A stretch of 64,000 nt of DNA from Nonomuraea muscovyensis (GTDB taxonomy: Bacteria; Actinomycetota; Actinomycetes; Streptosporangiales; Streptosporangiaceae), in NCBI RefSeq assembly GCF_014207745.1, contig NZ_JACHJB010000001.1:2418001-2482000 (forward strand), in the 5' to 3' direction. Made by a program: the position numbers and the translations under genes. Positions 41,251 through 49,373 of the stretch are shown here, piece by piece (the first letter of the stretch is position 1; each line of letters begins with the position of its first letter). The notes under the pieces are model-generated. The model saw nothing but the letters and a program-made list of their open reading frames with translations, was not told the origin of the DNA and did no database searches.

Positions 41251-42384
41251 ATGGGCCGTATGCAGGTGACCACGAAGGTCGACAAGGCAACGCTGCGGCG
41301 GCTGTTCAGCACGTCGGGGCCGGTGGTGTCCACCTACTTCGACCTCGCCGCGTTTCCGGACGAGGATGCCTGGCCCAGATGGCACGCGCTGGCCAGACGG
41401 CTGAGCGAACAAGGGGCCGACCCGACCGCGATCGAGGCGCTGACACGAAGGGTGTCGATGTCGCTGCCGGGCTCGGGTGTGCTGGCGATGTTCGCCACGA
41501 ACGATGAGCTTGTGCTGGCCGTGGAAATGGCCGGGGCACACCAGCCAGACCTGGCAGTCAACGCTCCTTTGCCGCGCGTGCTGCCGTTGCTGGCGTGGCT
41601 GCAGGAAAGGCCGCCGTACGTGCTGGCGATCGTGGACCGTACCGGCGCCGACCTCGCGGCCTACCCGTACGGCACGGTGACGGCGGTGAGGCAGACGGTC
41701 ACCGGCCCGGACGATGAGATCGAGCGCAACGCACCCGGCGGATGCGCGCAGCTGCGCTACCAGCACCGGGCCGAGGACTCCTGGGAACACAACGCCACTC
41801 GGGTGGCGAACACGCTGACGCGTACCCTCGCCGATTTCCACGCTCGGCTGCTGCTGCTCGCCGGTGACTTGCGGGCCCTCCAATATCTCACCAAGCACCT
41901 ACCGGAGTGGGTGCGGCGCACGGTGAGCATCCGGCGGGTCAGCGGCAGCCGCAGCCAGGACGGGGCCGAAAAGGGCAGGGCCGCGCAGGTCACCGCCCAG
42001 ACCCGTCAAGCGGCCCAGGAGCAAACGCAGGCCCTGCTGCATCAGCTGGCGGAGGCAAGAGGCCCGTCCGGACGCGTCGCCGAAGGCATCCGCGACACCC
42101 TGGATGCGCTTGCCCGCGGGCGGGTGCAGACGCTTGTGGTCGTCGACGACCCGCAGGACCGGCGTACCGCGTGGTTCGGCCCCCTCCCTACGCAGGTGTC
42201 CGACCGCCGTGAGGTGCTCGCCCGAACCGCTGCCCCGGTCACAAGCGAACGCCTGGTCGATGTCGCGGTGCGGGCCGCTGTCCTCACCGGCGCCGAGATC
42301 CATGTCCTGCCACCCGGCACTTCCGGCGCACCGGCGCAGGGGATCGGGGCACTGTGCCGGTTCCCCGCCGCCGGCGGTCAGTGA
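41251..42384 (+). CDS. Rv2629-like baeRF (bacterial eRF1-like) family protein
   Basis: The 377-aa product starts at ATG 41251 or 41260. The N-terminal alpha/beta region VVSTYFDLAAFPDEDAWPRW, the central LAIVDRTGADLAAYPYGTVT, and the C-terminal pelota-like VQTLVVVDDPQDRRTAWFG with AVLTGAEIHVLPP match the bacterial eRF1 families represented by Mycobacterium tuberculosis Rv2629. Rv2629 belongs to the DosR dormancy regulon. Members are thought to act on ribosomes or tRNA, but biochemistry is unsettled. It is flanked by USP, CBS and HPF genes, supporting a ribosome-hibernation or stress role. Confidence 0.85.
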   Translation: MGRMQVTTKVDKATLRRLFSTSGPVVSTYFDLAAFPDEDAWPRWHALARRLSEQGADPTAIEALTRRVSMSLPGSGVLAMFATNDELVLAVEMAGAHQPDLAVNAPLPRVLPLLAWLQERPPYVLAIVDRTGADLAAYPYGTVTAVRQTVTGPDDEIERNAPGGCAQLRYQHRAEDSWEHNATRVANTLTRTLADFHARLLLLAGDLRALQYLTKHLPEWVRRTVSIRRVSGSRSQDGAEKGRAAQVTAQTRQAAQEQTQALLHQLAEARGPSGRVAEGIRDTLDALARGRVQTLVVVDDPQDRRTAWFGPLPTQVSDRREVLARTAAPVTSERLVDVAVRAAVLTGAEIHVLPPGTSGAPAQGIGALCRFPAAGGQ

Positions 42385-42471
42385 CCGGGACGTGAACTCC
42401 GCGACTCGCTAACCCCGCAGCCATCAGGTACATAGCTGCAGACGGACGTCAGGGGTGGTGCACGATCGCTT

Positions 42472-43335
42472 TCAGCCGGATCGGACCCGTGGTCGCACGA
42501 CGGCCACGGGGCAGGATGCGTAGTGAAGAACGCCGTGGCTGACCGAGCCGAGTACGGCTGAGCGGATCACTCCCCGGCCCCGGGAGCCCACGACGACCAG
42601 GCCGGCACGCGCGCATGCCTCGCACAAAGCCGCAATGGGATTGCCGCGGACGACCGACTCGGTCACCTCCACGCCGGGATGCCGCTTCGTCCACGGTGCC
42701 AGCACCCGGCGAACACGTTCCTGCTGTACCTGGGCGATGACGTCGGTATCCAGTCCGAAGCCCGTGCCCAATCTGCTCGACGGCATGTCCCAGGCGTGCA
42801 CGACCCGCAGCCGGGCACCGCGTGCCTGCGCCTCCTCGAAGGCGTAGTCGAGGGCTGGGTGCACGGCGTCCTCGGGATTCAACCCGGCCACGATCTCACC
42901 CTGCACCATGGCGGGTACGCCACGGACCACCACCACAGGCCCCATCGCATGCCCGGCGAGAGCGAACCCCACCGAACCCAGCAGGAGCCCGGCGAATCCG
43001 TCCAGTCCGCGGCTGCCGACCACGATGGCGGCAGCCTCGCCGGCCTGCGCGCGCAACATCTCGGCGGCGTGGCCGTAGAGCAGTTCGGTGCTCACGTGGA
43101 CGTCGGCGCGATACTCGTCCGCCAGCGCGGCGGCCTCAGCCAGCAGCCGCTCGCCTTCCTCGCGGACAGCGTCGTCTAGCGAGCGCTCATACGGCTGCCC
43201 GCCGTGGACGACCGGTGCCACGACATGGACGATCCGCAGGTCACAGCCGCGTCGAGCCGCGTCGTCGGCCGCCCACAGCACTGCGGCCAGCGCTGCCCGG
43301 GACCCGTCCACGCCCACAATGATCGGTTCGGGCAT
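42472..43335 (-). CDS. Tandem universal stress protein
   Basis: ATG 43335 gives 287 aa with two UspA domains. Domain 1 begins PIIVGVDGSRAALAAVLWA and ends IVVGSRGLDGFAGLLLGSVG. Domain 2 ends LVVVGSRGRGVIRSAVLGSV, matching the ATP-binding G-x2-G-x9-G-S motif. Such tandem USPs are prominent in the mycobacterial DosR regulon. It starts 5 bases after the stop of the DUF2267 gene, so the two are an operon. Confidence 0.93.
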   Translation of the reverse strand: MPEPIIVGVDGSRAALAAVLWAADDAARRGCDLRIVHVVAPVVHGGQPYERSLDDAVREEGERLLAEAAALADEYRADVHVSTELLYGHAAEMLRAQAGEAAAIVVGSRGLDGFAGLLLGSVGFALAGHAMGPVVVVRGVPAMVQGEIVAGLNPEDAVHPALDYAFEEAQARGARLRVVHAWDMPSSRLGTGFGLDTDVIAQVQQERVRRVLAPWTKRHPGVEVTESVVRGNPIAALCEACARAGLVVVGSRGRGVIRSAVLGSVSHGVLHYASCPVAVVRPRVRSG

Positions 43336-43340
43336 GCGGA

Positions 43341-43784
43341 TCAGCCCTTCCCGGTCGGCCCCGCGGGCAGCAACAGGGTGCGTACGTCCTGCGGCAGTCG
43401 GTCGAGCACGTGCATGACTGACGGTTCTGAGAGCTCCCTGCACAGGAATCGCGTGACCGTGGAGGCGAGTTGGGGGACGTCGCTGAGGGCGATGCGGCCT
43501 GAGCGGGCGAAGTGCTCGATGAATTCCTGCCGGTTCCGGCGGATCGGTACCTTGCCGGGGTCCCAGCCGTTGTAGTAGACGCCACGGAGCAGGTCGGGCA
43601 GTTGCGCGGCGAAGTGGGCCGTGGTGTCCACGGTCAGGCCGTCCCTGACCGTGTGCAGCCAGGTCCGCAGCACCCGCTGGGCGAAGTCGCGGTTCTCGGT
43701 GCCGATCATGTCAGCGAGGACGGCCAGCCACCGACTGGTGGTCTGCACGGTGTGCTCGATGCTCTGTACTCGCGTATGTGGCAT
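43341..43784 (-). CDS. DUF2267 domain protein
   Basis: ATG 43784 follows GGGAGGG. The 147-aa helical protein shows the DUF2267 pattern: RVLRTWLHTVRDGLTVDTTA, HFAAQLPDLLRGVYYNGW, and the second half RQEFIEHFARSGRIALSDVP with LDRLPQDVRTLLLPAG. The family is related to a TIGR-type helical bundle and appears next to stress proteins. It is the first gene of the USP operon, which has a DosR-box-like site about 50 bases upstream. Confidence 0.87.
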   Translation of the reverse strand: MPHTRVQSIEHTVQTTSRWLAVLADMIGTENRDFAQRVLRTWLHTVRDGLTVDTTAHFAAQLPDLLRGVYYNGWDPGKVPIRRNRQEFIEHFARSGRIALSDVPQLASTVTRFLCRELSEPSVMHVLDRLPQDVRTLLLPAGPTGKG

Positions 43785-44213
43785 CGTCCCTCCCAATGTC
43801 GTCTCTTCGCGGCTTCAAGCACATGCCGGCCGGCGCGGGACCCTCAGGTCCGAACCAGCAGGTCATACGCAGGGTCGCGTCACCATGCACACCGGCTTCC
43901 CGCTGACTGTCCAGGTCCCGGGAGAGCGCAGATCACCTCCACGAACCTCAGCTCGTCGGACTGGTCAGAGGTCCCGCGCCGTCGCCACGACCATCCCCTT
44001 CGGGGTAGCTCACCCCTTTTCGGTCACTTACCCCCTCGTCTTCGCTCCTACCAGCATGCCGATGCGTCGAACGTGGCGGTGGCGAACGCCCACTACATCG
44101 TGATCGTAAAGACGATCTTTACCGGTTTCGGGCGACAGGCTCGCCGACGCGTGGGACGGCGCGGGGTACGAGCAGTCAGAGCGCTGCGTCGATGTCTGTT
44201 CGGGAGGCGGCCG
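43785..44213. other. 429-bp divergent control region
   Basis: No gene supported. The region separates the DUF2267-USP operon (minus) from the Hrp1-like gene (plus) and carries a DosR-box-like palindrome at 43837-43851 and a CCCCTTCGGGG inverted repeat near 44002. Confidence 0.45.
43837..43851. promoter_or_regulatory. DosR-box-like palindrome upstream of DUF2267-USP operon
   Basis: GGGACC-CTC-AGGTCC is an almost perfect palindrome of the DosR/DevR type, placed 53 bases upstream of the DUF2267 start. Confidence 0.55.
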
Positions 44214-44648
44214 ATGGAGATAGGGGAATCCGGGAGGAAAGCCCGGGACGTGATGCATGAGGGTGTTCAGTGCATCGGCGAACACGAGACTCTGCGCGTC
44301 GCCTCGCAGATGATGTGCGATCTCGGTGTCGGCGCGCTGCCCATCTGCGGGGACGATGACCGGCTGAAGGGAATCATCACTGACCGGGACATCGTGGTCC
44401 GCTGCTGTGCCCATGGCATGGACATCGACCAGACCACCGCTGGGGAACTGGCTCGTGGACTGATCTGGGTGGACGCCGACGCCAGCCTCGAGGAAGCTCT
44501 GTTCGCCATGGAGCAGCACCACATCAAGCGTCTGCCGGTGCTCGAAGGCCACCGTATCGCCGGCATCATCAGCGAGGCCGATCTCGCCAAAGAGTTGCCC
44601 GACAGCAAGCTTGCTGAGTTCGTTCACCGCGTTTACGCGCTGGACTGA
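44214..44648 (+). CDS. Two-CBS-domain protein, Hrp1 (Rv2626c)-like
   Basis: ATG 44214 follows GGGAGGCGGCC. The 144-aa sequence has CBS1 (KARDVMHEGVQCIGEHETLR, ICGDDDRLKGIITDRDIVVR) and CBS2 (IWVDADASLEEALFAMEQHH, RLPVLEGHRIAGIISEADLA). Cysteines stand near positions of the Hrp1 metal site (VRCCAHGMD). Hrp1 is a hypoxic-response protein of unknown molecular function. This is the intact paralogue of the frameshifted gene at 39648-40077. Confidence 0.9.
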   Translation: MEIGESGRKARDVMHEGVQCIGEHETLRVASQMMCDLGVGALPICGDDDRLKGIITDRDIVVRCCAHGMDIDQTTAGELARGLIWVDADASLEEALFAMEQHHIKRLPVLEGHRIAGIISEADLAKELPDSKLAEFVHRVYALD

Positions 44649-44728
44649 CAATTCGACTCGGGGCGTGGGCTAGGCCGAACTGACAGCCAGCGGCCGCCGG
44701 CTCTGTGATCCACGATGCGGGCGGTGAT

Positions 44729-45571
44729 CTACGAGGGAGACGCTGCCGGAGCGCCAGCCCTCGTCGGCGATGACGGCGCGATGAGGCCATAGTGGCCGTC
44801 GTAACGGTGATAGACGAGGCTGCCCCGTGCGGTACCGACATCGACGAAGAAGATGAACGGCGAACCGATGGTTTCCAGACGTTCCACTGCTTCCCGAACA
44901 GTGAGGACGGGTGCCGGTGCAGAGCTGAGGGTGAGCGGAATCGACACCGGTCCCAGCCGGTCGGGCGCGGGGTCGACCTGCGCCAGCCGGTATCCGTCTC
45001 CGCTGTGATAGATGACGCTGTCCTGGCCGGTCTCGGCCTCGGTGAACAGATGGAAGTCGTAATCGAGTTGCTCCATGTCGAAGGCCGCCTCATCCGGCGT
45101 GGCCCAGGCCAGCTCGTACGTCTTGCGCCGGACGACCTCCCTCTCCTCCTCGGGCCGAGAGAAGTAGGGCAGCGAGCGACGGCGCGGGCTGGAATGTCGC
45201 CACTCATGGTCGGCGTCCTCCGGGCGTCGCCCGCGCAGACCCTCCCAGCCCCGGCCAGTACGGCGCAGCCGCAGCCGCAACCGGTCGCCGAGCAGCCGGA
45301 TGGCCTGGTGCATGGACTCGGCGACCGCCTGGGCGCGGATGGGTCTGCCGCTGACGTCGAGATTCGCCTGCGCGGTGCAGGGCCGGGGCACGGCCGGATC
45401 GGCCGAGGCGCTGAGCTTGACCCGGGCAAAGAGAACCGGCTCATGGGCTATCGCAGTCGATGCCGCCACCACCTCGCGGGCATCTTCAGCCGCACCGGGC
45501 GAGATGGCGCCGCGCGTTTCCACCTGCACCTCGCCGGGGTCAAGAGCGACAGACGCCTGTCGACGGCTCAT
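44729..45571 (-). CDS. hpf: Long ribosome hibernation promoting factor with duplicated C-terminal domain
   Basis: ATG 45571 is preceded by GGAGGT at 8 bases. The 280-aa chain starts with an S30AE/RaiA N-terminal domain (VLFARVKLSASADPAV, QANLDVSGRPIRAQAVAESM). Then come two copies of the S30AE C-terminal domain: KTYELAWATPDEAAFDMEQL with HLFTEAETGQDSVIYHSGDG, and LTVREAVERLETIGSPFIFF with VDVGTARGSLVYHRYDGHYG. Two such tails are a feature of the mycobacterial hypoxia factor RafH. It would bind and store ribosomes under energy limitation. A DosR-like box lies about 70 bases upstream. Confidence 0.9.
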   Translation of the reverse strand: MSRRQASVALDPGEVQVETRGAISPGAAEDAREVVAASTAIAHEPVLFARVKLSASADPAVPRPCTAQANLDVSGRPIRAQAVAESMHQAIRLLGDRLRLRLRRTGRGWEGLRGRRPEDADHEWRHSSPRRRSLPYFSRPEEEREVVRRKTYELAWATPDEAAFDMEQLDYDFHLFTEAETGQDSVIYHSGDGYRLAQVDPAPDRLGPVSIPLTLSSAPAPVLTVREAVERLETIGSPFIFFVDVGTARGSLVYHRYDGHYGLIAPSSPTRAGAPAASPS

Positions 45572-45639
45572 GCCGGTTCACCTCCACTCCGGAAGACGCT
45601 CTCCTTACCACCCTTGCCAGGGCCGGCATCTGGGTCACA

Positions 45640-45654
45640 GGGACTTTCGTCCTT
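45640..45654. promoter_or_regulatory. DosR-box-like sequence upstream of HPF gene
   Basis: GGGACTTTCGTCCTT, the closest match in the window to the mycobacterial DosR consensus half-sites (GGGACT and AGTCCC), 69 bases upstream of the HPF start. Confidence 0.55.
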
Positions 45655-45690
45655 CGACGGCAGGGCCATCGACCTCATTGAGACAAGGGA

Positions 45691-46698
45691 TCACGCTTCG
45701 AAGGACCGCCGCGTGTTTTGACCCTCGGCTTCCAGGCCCACGACGCCGCTCAGGGCCTTGAGCGTCGCCGTGCCGCCGGGGTCACGGTCCGTGCTCACCG
45801 GCACCACGGCGACCTCGTCGACTCCCGCGGCGGCGTAGGCAGCCAACCGCGCGCTTACCTCGCCCACGTCGCCGAGCAGCGCGACCGAGGCGACCAGCTC
45901 CTCCGGCACGGCGGCAAGCAGCTCTCGGGGATGCGGCCCGGTACGCGCGTATGCGACGACGTCGGCGAAGCCGGCCTCGGCGAACATCTCGCCGTAGCCG
46001 GGCGCGGCCAGGTAGCCGACGACGGCGCGGCGGATCCGGTCGACGGCCTCACGGTCGGGGTCGACGGCGGCGATGACCCAGGCGGTCACGGAAACGCCCG
46101 GGTTCACGGCGCGTAGCTGGGAGGTCAGCCGATCGGCCGAGGCCGGTGTGATCAGGTTGAGCACCATGCCGTCGGCCAGGGCGGCGGTCCGCACGGCCGA
46201 CGGGCCGAAGGCGGCGACGGACAGCCGCGATCCGGGGGCCGGCAGCCGGAGCCGGTAGCCGCTGCTGGCCACACACGACCCGGTGAAATCGGAGCGCTCG
46301 CCGTCGAGCAACGGCCGCAGGGCCTGGACGCTCTCCTTGAGCGCGGTCGCGGACCGGGCGCGCGAGCGCCCGTGCCAGCTCTCCACGACGAGCGGGCTGG
46401 ACGTGCCCACGGCGACGTCCACCTGCCGCCCGGTCAGCCCGGCCACCGAGGCCGCGCCCATGGCGATCATCATAGGATCGCGCACGGCCACCGCCAGCGG
46501 CCCGACGGTGAGCCGGATCCGCGTCGTGGCCAGCCCGATGGCGGTGGCCAGGGCGAAGGCATCGTAGGTGGCCATCTCCCCGATCCACAGCGACGGGTAG
46601 CCCAGGTCGTCGGCCGCTCGGGCGGTGGCCAGGGCCTCCTCGGCGGGCTGGTCCTGCCACAGGCCGAGCGACACGCTCAGGGACGGTGAGGAGCTCAT
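45691..46698 (-). CDS. LLM-class flavin-dependent oxidoreductase
   Basis: The 335-aa luciferase-like monooxygenase (F420- or FMN-dependent TIM barrel) has AEEALATARAADDLGYPSLW and IGLATTRIRLTVGPLAVAVR with a central VDVAVGTSSPLVVESWHGR. The ATG overlaps the upstream thiolase stop (ATGA), so it is the last gene of the carotenoid oxygenase-thiolase-LLM operon. By context it could reduce or oxygenate an intermediate of the same catabolic route. Confidence 0.88.
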   Translation of the reverse strand: MSSSPSLSVSLGLWQDQPAEEALATARAADDLGYPSLWIGEMATYDAFALATAIGLATTRIRLTVGPLAVAVRDPMMIAMGAASVAGLTGRQVDVAVGTSSPLVVESWHGRSRARSATALKESVQALRPLLDGERSDFTGSCVASSGYRLRLPAPGSRLSVAAFGPSAVRTAALADGMVLNLITPASADRLTSQLRAVNPGVSVTAWVIAAVDPDREAVDRIRRAVVGYLAAPGYGEMFAEAGFADVVAYARTGPHPRELLAAVPEELVASVALLGDVGEVSARLAAYAAAGVDEVAVVPVSTDRDPGGTATLKALSGVVGLEAEGQNTRRSFEA

Positions 46699-47834
46699 AC
46701 GCGCTCCAGCAGGATGGCTGAGCCGGAGCCCGCGGCGCCGCTGACCGCGGCGACACCGTATCGGGCGCCCCGGCGGTGGAGCTCGTCGACGCAGGCGGCG
46801 ACCAGGATGGCGCCGGTGGCGCCGAAGGCGTGCCCCATGGCGATCGTGCCACCGTTGACGTTGAACCGGTCGTCCCCGACGCCGAGGTCGCGCTGGAACT
46901 TCAGGCAGAGCGCGGCGAACGCCTCGGCGAACTCGAAGACCTCGACGTCGTCGGCGGACAGCCCGGCGTCGGCCAGGACCTCCTCGACCGCGAGCTGACC
47001 GGCGGTGAGCATGGTGACGGGGTCGGTCACGGCGGTGGCGGTGCCGGCGACGCGGGCGAGGGGCGGCAGGTCAAGGCCGGTGCCGACGAGCACCAGGCCC
47101 GCGGCGTCGCACAGGCTGGGCGAGGTGCCCCTGGTGTGCAGATGGCGGATCTCGTCGAGCTCGGGGAGGTGCTTGAGCACGACCTCGTCCTGCTCCGGGG
47201 TGCCGGCGAAGGACGGTTCCATCCCGGTGAAGGACTCGATCGTCAGGCCGGGACGTACGTGCTCGTCGCGCTCCAGGCCGCCCAGCCGGACGAGGGAGCG
47301 GTCGTAGCGGCCGGCCGCCCACGCCTTGGCGGCGAGGGCCTGGGTGCGCAGGCCGTACCGGTCGAGTTCGGCACGCTCGAAGCCCTCCTGGGTGGCGACC
47401 ACGTCCGCGGCGACACCCATGTGGATGGAGCCGATCGGGAGCGACCAGAGCGGGCCGCGGTCGGAGAACATCGGCACGCGTGAGACCGACTCCACGCCGC
47501 CCGCGACGACGGTGCGGCTCGCGCCGGAGGCGACCAGCGCGGCGGCTGTGCGCACGGCGTCGATGCCGGAGGTGCAGTAGCGGTTGAGGGTCATGCCGGG
47601 CGCGTCGAAGCCCGTGGTGAGGGCGGCGGTGCGGGCCAGGTTCCCGCCCTGCTCGCCGTTCTGGGTGGCGCAGCCGACGACCAGGTCGTCGGCCGCGCCG
47701 ACGCCGGTCCGCTCGCCGAGTGCCGCCAGCAGTGCCTCCAGCATGGCCAGCGGCGTGACGTCGGCCAGGCCGCCCCCGGGGCGAGCCTTGCCGCGCGGGG
47801 TGCGGACGCACTCGTAGATGTAGACGTCGTTCAT
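46695..47834 (-). CDS. Thiolase family protein (acetyl-CoA acyltransferase-like)
   Basis: The 379-aa product has the acyl-accepting Cys at C87 in LNRYCTSGID and the catalytic His in TIAMGHAFGATGA. The second active-site Cys, normally in a C-terminal C-x-G-G-G motif, is replaced by AVSGAAGSGSA, so standard condensation or cleavage chemistry may be altered. It overlaps the carotenoid oxygenase (ATGA at 47831) and the LLM gene (ATGA at 46695). It probably acts on a CoA ester made by the neighbouring ligases. Confidence 0.9.
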   Translation of the reverse strand: MNDVYIYECVRTPRGKARPGGGLADVTPLAMLEALLAALGERTGVGAADDLVVGCATQNGEQGGNLARTAALTTGFDAPGMTLNRYCTSGIDAVRTAAALVASGASRTVVAGGVESVSRVPMFSDRGPLWSLPIGSIHMGVAADVVATQEGFERAELDRYGLRTQALAAKAWAAGRYDRSLVRLGGLERDEHVRPGLTIESFTGMEPSFAGTPEQDEVVLKHLPELDEIRHLHTRGTSPSLCDAAGLVLVGTGLDLPPLARVAGTATAVTDPVTMLTAGQLAVEEVLADAGLSADDVEVFEFAEAFAALCLKFQRDLGVGDDRFNVNGGTIAMGHAFGATGAILVAACVDELHRRGARYGVAAVSGAAGSGSAILLERV

Positions 47835-49270
47835 CGCAGTTGCTCCGATCGCACCCAGGTCGCGTGGAAGCCGAGCGGCACCCGCTGGGGCAGCAGGACG
47901 CGTGCGATCGGGCCCTCCGACATCCGGGCGGCATGCAGGATCTGCACTTCGGAGCGGTTCTCCCGCTCGTCGGTGACGAAGGTGACCAGGTAGCCGTCGT
48001 CCTCGGCGGTCGAGCCGTCGCGCGGGGCGAAGGGCGCCTCGCTGCCGTAGACGCCGGGGCCGTAGGAGTAGGTCTCCTTGGCGCCGGTGACGTTGTCGTA
48101 GCGGACCAGGCCGTCGAAGAGGTTGGTCTCGGCGTCGGCTATGGAGACGTTGTAGGCGTACCGGGTGCGATAGCCGGTGGCGCGTGCGTCGATCGAGGGG
48201 AACTCGGTGTTGTGGTCCTCGTCCACGTACTCCTCGGACGTCCGGCCGGTCCGCAGGTCGAAGCGGTAGCGGTACATCCGCGCGTCGAGCTTCAGGTACT
48301 TGATCATCCGGGCCAGCGGCGAGCCGTTCCCGTGGGGCGCCGGGCGGGAGACCCGGCAGACGTCCATGATGATCTCGTCGCCGTCCTCCCAGGCGTTGAC
48401 GACGTGGTAGATGTAGCAGGGCCGCGCCTCGAACCATCTGATCTCGTGCGCCTGGCCGCGCCGCGGGATCACGCCGAAGCGCGAGGGCAGCTCCCGGTCG
48501 AAGGTCAGCTTGTAGCGGCCCTGCCGGGCGGCGTCGAGGTCCTGGTAGAGCGGCAGGTCCATGAGGATGGCGTGGTTCTGCGTGATGGCCATGTCGTGCG
48601 GCAGCCGGGACCCGGGTAGGTCCAGCTCCACGCAGTGCTCCACGCTCCCGCCGGGGCCGACCACGCCGTAGCGCAGGTAGGGCGGCCGCGGCCCGTAGTC
48701 GAACCAGAACAGCTCGCCGGTCCGCTCGTCCACCTTGGGATGCGCCATGAAGTCGCCGTTCAGAGTGTCGAGGAAGGTGTCGGCGCCGAGCGTCTCCAGA
48801 GAGAGCGGGTCCAGGCTGTACGGCGTGCCGCACAGGTACCAGGAGGCGAGCACCCGGCCCCGGTGGAAGATCACGTCGGTGTTGGCCGTGTCCTTGTAGG
48901 GCAGACCGCGCGCGTTGCCGAAGGGGTTGCCCTTCGGGTTCTCCATGACGCCGGTCCAGAGTGCCTGGCCGGCGGCGGATTCGGCGTCGAAGGCCCGGGT
49001 GCGCACCCAGCGGTTGCGGTAGCGGGCGCGGCCGTTCTCGAAGTGCACGGCGTGGACCATGCCGTCGCCGTCGAACCAGTGGTAGCGCCCCTTCATGGGG
49101 TAGCGCGCGTTGGGCCCGTTGCGCAGGTACACGCCGTTGAGGTCCGTCGGGATCTGCCCGATCACCGTCAGCTCGTCGGCGGTGATCTCGTCCTGGACCG
49201 GCGCGTAGACGCCCAGCAGGTACGGATTCGCCTCGCCCGACTCGTCCATGATTACGACACTTTCGGCCAT
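47831..49270 (-). CDS. Carotenoid/stilbene cleavage oxygenase
   Basis: The 479-aa product of the carotenoid oxygenase family has four iron-binding His residues in FMAHPKVD, RLPHDMAIT, YIYHVVNAWE and, at the end, LGFHATWV. GVYLRNGPNARYP and HWFDGDGMVHAVHF are family signatures. These non-heme Fe(II) enzymes cleave a carbon-carbon double bond in carotenoids, stilbenes or isoeugenol-type compounds to aldehydes. With CoA ligases, thiolases and a PaaN-like aldehyde dehydrogenase nearby, an aromatic or stilbenoid substrate is plausible. ATG 49249 is an alternative start. Confidence 0.93.
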   Translation of the reverse strand: MAESVVIMDESGEANPYLLGVYAPVQDEITADELTVIGQIPTDLNGVYLRNGPNARYPMKGRYHWFDGDGMVHAVHFENGRARYRNRWVRTRAFDAESAAGQALWTGVMENPKGNPFGNARGLPYKDTANTDVIFHRGRVLASWYLCGTPYSLDPLSLETLGADTFLDTLNGDFMAHPKVDERTGELFWFDYGPRPPYLRYGVVGPGGSVEHCVELDLPGSRLPHDMAITQNHAILMDLPLYQDLDAARQGRYKLTFDRELPSRFGVIPRRGQAHEIRWFEARPCYIYHVVNAWEDGDEIIMDVCRVSRPAPHGNGSPLARMIKYLKLDARMYRYRFDLRTGRTSEEYVDEDHNTEFPSIDARATGYRTRYAYNVSIADAETNLFDGLVRYDNVTGAKETYSYGPGVYGSEAPFAPRDGSTAEDDGYLVTFVTDERENRSEVQILHAARMSEGPIARVLLPQRVPLGFHATWVRSEQLR

Positions 49271-49284
49271 GCTCGAAAACTACG

Positions 49285-49298
49285 ATAGACGAAGTTAG
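49285..49298. promoter_or_regulatory. Shared promoter/operator element, copy 1
   Basis: ATAGACGAAGTTAG in the 103-bp divergent gap between the oxygenase and CoA ligase genes. It differs at only two positions from 53710-53723 in the other divergent gap of the cluster. The overlapping TACGAT is a possible -10. Confidence 0.5.
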
Positions 49299-49373
49299 GT
49301 GTCAACATATGGACATTGACGGGCTGGCTTCGGCTTTCGTAGTGTTGCGCCCATCACACCCCTGGGAGTCGCG

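Noticed and set aside
44001..44012. CCCCTTCGGGG inverted repeat as a further DosR box
   Set aside because: It lacks the GGGAC/GTCCC half-sites; short GC palindromes are expected by chance here.
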